The notes under the pieces: model-generated
Seen by the model: only the letters and a program-made list of their open reading frames with translations
The model's database searches: none
What the model was told of the DNA's origin: nothing
Made by a program: the position numbers and the translations under genes
From: Basidiobolus meristosporus CBS 931.73
Lineage: Eukaryota; Basidiobolomycota; Basidiobolomycetes; Basidiobolales; Basidiobolaceae
Direction: 5' to 3'
Length of the DNA: 64,000 nucleotides
Assembly (NCBI GenBank): GCA_002104905.1
Contig: MCFE01000048.1
Location: 1-64,000, forward strand
Shown: positions 57,573-64,000 of the stretch, piece after piece
Position numbering within the stretch: the stretch's first letter is position 1
Layout: the number at the start of each line of letters is the position of its first letter

Positions 57573-58968
57573 TGTTAGAAAATCTAGTATCCTAACTGAT
57601 TTTCCCTAACCCAAACATAACTAATCCCTGTTATGGTCTATTTTATCACTTCTCAGAATCTATTTTTAGCTGTTACACCTGATTAATTTTCATGTGGTCA
57701 TTACCTACTCAACTGATCTGCTAAGCCTTTCCAAGCAATTAGTCATCAGAGAATTATCCAACCACTTAGCAGATGCCAAGACATCAGCTGATTAATGATG
57801 CAATTTTTCATTTATCTTATGCACCTATCAACACCTCAACAGATTTCAATTAGTCAAGTCTCTTTGTGCTTACTAATGCAACTCAATCAGAGAAGTATAA
57901 ATAAAGTTTACTTAGCCTTTGGGCTTAGTATGTGTCTCAACAAAATTAAAATTGTGCCTCAGCTAAACTAAGAATTCAGCAATTCCATTCTAGTTTTGAC
58001 CCAAGCCTAGCACACCTAGTTTTCCCAAGAGCACCAAGCCTAGCCTGTATAGCAAACTAACTCTGTTGCCTTTATAGCCCAACTCAACTATATGCAAAGC
58101 CAATATTAGACCAGAACTTCTCTGCTAATATTTCTGTCACCCTTGACAATTCTAAGATTCTGCACTTAGCTATCACTTAGGTTCAGTTAACTCATTCAGG
58201 AGCTTCATTACACTTTTCTCTTGGATACAACAGACTTGTTCTGTTGGATAGTGCCACATTGAGCCATGAGTGCCAAATGATGCCATAGTGTGCCAGGGAG
58301 GCCAAGTGAGCCTACACTTGGCCACAGAGTGTGCAGCACAGCTCTGTATCTTCATGCAAAGCAGCCCCTGTGTTTCACTCATTGTGATGGAGAAAACCCA
58401 TTTTTCAACCTTTTTTTTTAGGTAAATGTTGTACAGGATGTGCAAGTGCACAAAAGGATTGAAGATATGCATCTGATACTCAATACCCATGGCACTCTGA
58501 ATCTAGCTCCTGTGGCTTGTAACATGTCACAAAAATGCATGGCACTATCTTGGTCCACTGGTACTATCAGGCACTATAAGTGCTTTGTATTGATCTTACT
58601 TTAGGGCTGATACTTAGATATAGTGCTGGATAGTACCGGTGGATCAAGATAGTGCAATGCATTTTTGTGACATGTTACAAGCCACAGGAGCTAGATTCAG
58701 AGTGCCATGTGTATTGAGTACCAGAAGTACATCTTCAATTCATTAGTGCTCTTAAACATCTTGCACATTTTAACCCACAAAAAAACGTCAAAAAATGGAT
58801 TTTCTCCTGCATCATAGGTGAAACACAGGGGCTGCTTTGCATGAAGATGCAGATCTATGTTTCACACTCTGTGGCCAAGTATAGGCTCACTTGGCCTCCC
58901 TGGCACACTATGGCATCATTTGGCACTCATGGCTCAATGTGGCACTATCCAACAGAACCAGTCTAACA
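57573..58968 (+). repeat. possible 5' LTR of the gypsy element, containing a long inverted repeat
   Basis: The segment begins TGTTAGA and ends TCTAACA, an inverted terminal pair expected of an LTR. A TATA-like AGTATAAATAAAG lies near 57895. It stops 41 nt before the gag ATG at 59010. No matching 3' LTR was found downstream, so this is inference. Confidence 0.4.
58232..58964. repeat. roughly 730-bp imperfect inverted repeat
   Basis: The arms (about 58232-58583 and 58616-58964) are reverse complements with small gaps around a loop of about 30 nt. Clear matches include the block TTCTGTTGGATAGTGCCACA with its complement near 58940, the GCCACAGAGTGTG/CACACTCTGTGGC block, and GTGACATGTTACAAGCC in the inner arm. 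The structure is fold-back or head-to-head, not a tandem repeat. Confidence 0.8.
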
Positions 58969-59009
58969 TTTATTTTGTTGAATTTCATTACATTCAGCCA
59001 AGCTACAAT

Positions 59010-60350
59010 ATGTCCTCAGCAGCAAGCAATCCAAATCTTTCCATGTTGGAAGAAGCCTGCAGAAATCAGGAAGAACTAACTGAACAGCTTGAAAACATCA
59101 TGCATGAAAGAAACACTTTGATGCTTGAGCACTCAAAGCTTGGCAAGACAAGATCTGACAATCATTGTCAAGATGAACTTCTTGAAGTTCTTTCCAGTTA
59201 CCAAGATGAAATTGGAATTATCAAAGAAGCCCTGGAAAATGTTGCCATTGTAATTGACAGTGGTTGCCCCAAGATCCTTGCCTCTTTATACTGAAGGAGC
59301 CAATGCCATAAAGAATTGTACTGAGTTTCTTTACAAGTTTGGCCATGTCTTAGCTGCCACCAGCTAGACCCTGACACCAACTGGGCTAGACTTCTGCCTC
59401 TCTATCTTACCATGCAAGATGCTGACTGGGTTGAGGTGAACATTCCATGCAATAGTACATGGAAAGTTGCGCAGAACCTCTTTTGTGGCCATTTTGAAGA
59501 TCCCCTCAAGAAGGCGCATCTTAACTGCAACTTATTGAAAACTAAAATGCAAAAAGATGAATCTGTGCAACACTTCTGTGATAGATTCCAGAGATAAATG
59601 AGATAAGCTGAAGTTAGTGATGACAATCCATTGCTTACTTCTCATTTTCTTTCAAACTTTTCACACCAGCTACAGAGCAATATTGCTATTGTCAAAGCAT
59701 GCAACTCTGCACATACCTATGAAAAGATCTCAGAGATATGTACCCTTGCAATCACCATGACTACAGCTGTTAGCCAGGCTTCAGGCAACTCCATTCAAGA
59801 TGCAGCAACAACCGGAAAAGAGAACAGTCATATGACTAAGAAAAAGTCAACCGCTAGCAAGCACTGTGAGCTTTATGGAAGATGCTATCATTCTACCAGT
59901 GAGTGCAAAGGCATCACCATGCAGTCAAACAAGTCTGTAAACCTGTCAGGGAAGCAGCAAGACAACAAAACTGATAATCCATTTGCTGATTACTAATGCT
60001 TTAAATGTGGAAAGATTGGACATTGATCACCTACCTGTCCTGAGAAGAACTATACACCATTGGCAAAAGTTACTCAGATTCTAGATGATCATTCAACCAA
60101 TGATATGACTAGGTATGAGGAAGCACATGAAGAGCTTACAGTTCAAGACCCTCATAACCTCTTTGAATTTCCAGCAAAAATTGCAACTGTTCAAGAAAAG
60201 AAGCAACCAATTGTGCAGCTAAAAGCTATAGAGGTGCCACTCAAACTCAATGGCCAATCATACATAGCACTACTGGATACTGCATCATCCAATTCTATTG
60301 TATCACCTAATGTGGTCAAACAACATAAATTGGCAATAGAAAAGCAACCA
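59010..60350 (+). pseudogene. gypsy gag and protease region
   Basis: Gag starts MSSAASNPNLSMLEE with a coiled-coil-like stretch. Retrotransposon-gag core pieces lie at 59412-59597. A CCHC knuckle (CFKCGKIGH, then CPEK; 59997-60038) carries an internal TGA. The protease reads LNGQSYIALLDTASSNSIVSP at about 60250-60310, with DTA in place of the usual DTG or DSG. Confidence 0.75.
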
Positions 60351-60577
60351 TGAAAAATCACACTTGCGGCTAAAGACCTCTCAGCCCCAAGAATTGGTAT
60401 CACCAACCCAATCAGCATACACTGTGGTTCAATAACTATAATCCATCAGATGGAAGTTATTGACATTCCAGATGGACCTCAGATAGTCATTGTTCTTGAC
60501 ACCTTCACCAAACTGGCTCTCACATAGGCAGACTACCAGTTTCATATCCTGGAATCACTAAGTCTCAGCCATCCAGA

Positions 60578-62060
60578 ATGGATCAGATTCCAGAGATTTT
60601 CTCTCCCCATCCAGAAGTAGAGGAGTCAACCCCAGCTTTTCAAGCATATTCTCAATCAATCATATTGGAAATTCAGCCAGCCATAGAGAGAAACCAAGCC
60701 ATACCCAGTAACAGTTTCTGCAATATTCCAGAATCCATTGTTACACTAGAAACCCCATCTGGTCAGTCAACATGGAGGAGGCAATACCCAATTCCGCATT
60801 CTTGCCAACACTTGATTGATGAAGTAGTCCAAAAGTGGGCTGACAATGGAATTATCACTCAAGCCCCTGTCAACACAACATTCAACAGCCCTTTGACACT
60901 TGCACCTAAGAAAGATGCTAATGGTAATCTAACTCTGAAGAGACCCTGTTTGGACCCTAGACCTCTGAACAAGCTTCTCCAAGATGATAGATTTCCAATT
61001 CCAGGATTCCAGGATATCTTTTCCCACTATCAGGCGCAAAAGTATTCTCCAAATTGGACTTGAAGGATGCATATCACCGGTTCTAGATCCATCCTGATCA
61101 TCAGCATAAGACTGCCTTTACCTAAGTAATATGCAAAGGATGTTTCAGGGAGCTCCCTTTGGCCTAAAGACACTGATCAGCCAGTTCCAGAGAGTCATGA
61201 CTATAATACTAAGAATGCACCATATGCCTTAGTATTTGTTGATGATGTCATCATATTTTCCACAAACTGTGATGACCATGTAGCCCATGTCACTGATGTA
61301 ATCAATATACTGACAGCTGCTGGATTAATTCTTAGTGCTGAAAAGTGCAGCTTTGCCTGCCGCAAAATCAATCTACTGGATTCATTGTCATACCAGATGG
61401 CCACCAGCTTGATCCTTTCAAACTGGTCAATATACCTGAATGGCCAAAACCCATAGCGCTAAGTAACTCCAACATCATCTTAGAGTATTCAACTATTTCA
61501 GGGAACACATTCCTCTCATGTCCTCATTGAGTGCCCCTTTGGATGCATTAAACCATAGTTCTGATCTTCCATCAGCCTGGAACAAGGTTCATGACCAAGC
61601 ATTTGAGTCACTCTGCCAGTTGCTCCCACAGGCACCCATCCTATCCTACCCAGACTTTACTAAGACCTTTGTTGTTGCTACAGATGCATTTAATGTTGGT
61701 TAGGGGCTGTCCTTTACTGAGATGAAGACCAAAATCCGCCTCACTGGATCTTTTTTCAAGCCAGATCTCTACAACCTGCTGAAAGAAACTACTTTGCCAC
61801 CAAGAAGGAGCTACTTGCCATAGTCTTTGCCTTGAAGAAGTTTCATCAGTACTTATGGGGTAGCCCTTTTACCTTGTACACTGACCACTGAGCCCTTGTC
61901 TATATCCACACTCAAAAGACTCCAACTCCAATGCACCCCAACTAGCTTGATACTCTACTTGATTATGAATATACAGTTATTCATTTCCTGGGAATCCTCA
62001 ACATCCTGCCTGACCACCTTTCAAGACTTTTCTCAACTTCACCTTGGGAGGGACATGTGA
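60578..62060 (+). pseudogene. gypsy reverse transcriptase and RNase H
   Basis: YPIPHSCQHLIDEVVQKW, NSPLTLAPKKDANG and PLNKLLQDDRFPIP open the reverse transcriptase. The catalytic segment YALVFVDDVIIFS is near 61230. RNase H and the connection domain follow (VVATDAFNVG, then TDH and IPDHLSRLF-like pieces to 62030). A 1-nt frameshift near 61050 and several stops break the frame. Confidence 0.85.
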
Positions 62061-62159
62061 ATACTGATATAAGCAGTAAGCTCACTACAGCTTCCAAAAT
62101 AATTCCTCAGCTGGATTCAGCAATCTGGAAAATCCCACATACCAATGAAAGGAAAATGC

Positions 62160-62715
62160 TGATATAGAGGAGTCATCTACTTAGACACTCTGGAGCTGAC
62201 ACACTTATGAAGAAGCTACACTCTGATGGATATCACTGGCCAAATATCAAAGCTGACTGTCTAGAGTTTGTCAAGTCTTGCGGAGAATGTCAAATTTACA
62301 ATATTAGCTGCAACAGATTTCACCCTTTGAGTCCCATCCATGCAAGCCTTCCTATGGATCATATTGCAATTGATCTAGCTGGACCTTTCACCACTAGTGA
62401 TGATGGTAATCACTACCTCTTTGTAATTGTGGATGTCTCCACATGTTTTGTTTTCCTCAAAGTTATCTCAGACAAGCATGCTGCCACTATTGCACAAGCA
62501 CTGTTCAAGCTCTTCTGCCTTTTTGGATTCCCTAAGATCATTGAAGCAGATAATGGAACAGAATTTGTAAATTGTGTGATCAAAGCCCTCTGCCAGAATA
62601 GCGCCAGTGATCACTGTCTGATCACTCCATATCATCCAAAAGCTAATGGACTTGCTGAAAGACATGTTCAGACCAAAGTGGACATCATCAGGAAATCTAT
62701 CAATGGTATCTAGAA
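62160..62715 (+). pseudogene. gypsy integrase
   Basis: The zinc-binding domain (SHLLRHSG and CGECQ) precedes the catalytic core with IAIDLAGPF, IIEADNGTEF and NGLAERHVQ, the expected D, D and E. The frame ends at a stop at 62713, with no chromodomain visible. Confidence 0.85.
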
Positions 62716-63060
62716 GAATTGGGACAGGTACATTCCCACTGGACAGCATGCTATCCCTATGAAAAATTATTGAGATGATCCTGTCAAAAGGCCATCACAA
62801 AGTTAATGTCCCGTGACTAAGAGGTACTGATCTCATCAGGGCACCATCCAGAGACCGTTGAAAAATAATTGCACACCAGATTTCACAAAAAACTTAGTCA
62901 AAATTTCTCATCACAACAATCTATAAGTGGCTCTTGATTGGTTTCCTGCCAATTTGCTCACTTTCTGATCCTGAACACTCTATTGCCTCCTATGTTTGTG
63001 TGAATTGATTGGCTATTGCCTCTTTTTCACACTCCTTACTTCCTAACTCAACTGTTTCTC
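62716..63060. other. AT-rich spacer after the gypsy integrase
   Basis: The DNA that should hold the rest of the integrase and a 3' LTR. Neither is recognisable. Confidence 0.4.
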
Positions 63061-63735
63061 TTACTTTTCATGCATACAAATTGATTTTATCCGTTGAAAC
63101 TTCAGTTGTACCTCAATTGCCAATTGTATTGACCTATACAAGTCTCTATACCCTACCCCAACATTAAGCCCAACCCTACACTCAACTAGTAACTCCATTA
63201 AAATCCACCACTCAATAAGTATTTCTGCTGTGATACTCTGGTTCCACAACTTTGGTGGGAACCCAATGGCTTTATGCCACTGTTCATTCACTGGTTCCCA
63301 CACATTCTGGTCTTCAGCCAGCACTGCAAGGTCTAGCTCCTCATCTGTCAGTCTTTGCAATAAGTCCTTGCCATACTGAAGTGCATTTTCTTGAGCACTG
63401 TTCTTGAAGAAGTACTGCAGCCTCTTGGTGTGCCTATTAATGTTAGAAAACTCCACTGAAGTCATTGTGTTAGTTTTTCAAGCTATTGACATTGTAGCCT
63501 TGTCTGTTAGTGGGATCTCCACTCTGTAAACAATGGAGGCTGTGGAGGCTGTGGTAGACAAATTGCCTTTTCCAGCAAACTCATCTACCTTGCTGGAGTG
63601 TAGCTCAACTGGCTGCGCTTCCAACTCTTGTGAAAACAGCGGTTTTCTTGTTGGTAATTCTTCTTGACTATGATGGAACTCAGTCTGCTCCTGGCTTGCG
63701 GCATTATTTGGCAAGAACTGCAGCTTTTTTTGCAT
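63061..63735 (-). pseudogene. unidentified ORF remnant with one in-frame stop
   Basis: Two open stretches (63735-63478 and 63465-63061) share one frame, separated by a single stop. The second contains NINRHTKRLQYFFKNSAQENALQYGKDLLQRLTD (shortened here: NRHTKRLQYFFKNSAQE) and EEWILM-like hydrophobic pieces. No family is recognised. Given its place it may belong to another mobile element. A further minus-strand frame at 63753-63986 may be related, in another phase. Confidence 0.35.
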
Positions 63736-64000
63736 GCCTCCCTGTCTCAGGCTTAAGTAGACATCTTTCCCTTTACCTTTTCCTTTATCACTGCCAGGTC
63801 ATTCATGGCTACTTTGTCTGAGTGCTTCTGTGGTAATAGTAAGTATTCCATTACTACAATATCTCTAAACCAATGTTGCACCCATTTCTTTATTTTGCTT
63901 TTTGCTATCGTAACACACAAGTGAAAGATCAAGAATTTCCAACTTTGAGGAATAAATGCTCCAGACCCTGACAAGCAATCCACCAAAGAATATTATGTCA

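Larger units (their letters stand above)
59010..62715 (+). mobile_element. degenerate Ty3/gypsy retrotransposon
   Basis: Domain order gag, protease, reverse transcriptase, RNase H, integrase identifies Ty3/gypsy. All frames are broken by stops and frameshifts and no 3' LTR is recognised, so the element is dead. The right end is set at the last integrase match. Confidence 0.88.

Noticed and set aside
1-64000. CRISPR arrays, bacterial operons, ribosomal RNA genes
   Set aside because: No regularly spaced direct repeats or rRNA signatures are seen; spliced genes and retroelements show eukaryotic nuclear DNA.

Overview
The window looks like nuclear DNA of a filamentous or early-diverging fungus. 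Genes carry many short GT-AG introns (about 45-85 nt). The gene set is typically fungal: a cAMP-receptor-like 7TM protein, a yeast-type DPM1 with a C-terminal anchor, a PRM10/ThrE-like protein, a DOCK-family GEF, cyanase, and xanthine dehydrogenase with a Cys-rich linker. The mobile elements are LINE, Ty1/copia and Ty3/gypsy. I cannot fix the phylum from sequence alone. All splice models were read by eye from frame continuity and family motifs.

Layout. 1-5.9 kb is a repeat island. It holds two head-to-tail copies of a non-LTR (LINE) retrotransposon, both 5'-truncated, whose junctions carry CCCTAA telomere-type motifs, followed by a decayed solo LTR. 5.9-49.7 kb is a gene-rich single-copy block. 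In order: 7TM receptor (+), cation-diffusion-facilitator pseudogene (-), second 7TM protein (-), a 15-exon RING-RRM-coiled-coil protein (+), mitochondrial membrane protein (+), zeta-class GST/maleylacetoacetate isomerase (-), RGS-domain protein (+), a tRNA-like sequence, a Sec14-like protein (-), xanthine dehydrogenase (+), a DDIAS/RPA-C-like protein (-), a 2121-aa DOCK GEF (+), two small ORFs, a G-protein alpha subunit (-), a mitochondrial PheRS pseudogene (-), dolichol-phosphate mannosyltransferase (-), a PRM10-like transporter (+) and cyanase (+). From about 50.6 kb to the end the DNA is AT-richer and made of nested, decayed retroelements: a copia element with both LTRs and two solo LTRs inserted in it, further LTR fragments, a roughly 730-bp inverted repeat, a degenerate gypsy element, and unidentified ORF remnants.

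Functional themes. Two receptor-like 7TM proteins, a G-alpha subunit, an RGS protein and a DOCK-type small-GTPase activator sit within about 35 kb. This is suggestive of signalling but could be chance. Three genes serve nitrogen and small-molecule catabolism: xanthine dehydrogenase, cyanase and maleylacetoacetate isomerase. Two former genes (a CDF transporter and mt-PheRS) are clearly broken.

Most notable observations: the LINE with telomere-like ends in tandem array; a 5-nt microexon needed to keep G-alpha in frame; first coding exons consisting only of the ATG in one or two genes; a RING-RRM fusion; a repeated KLxxxFG motif in the RGS protein; a tRNA-Gln-like gene with an expanded anticodon arm; and a copia element whose primer site matches the anticodon arm of initiator tRNA-Met.
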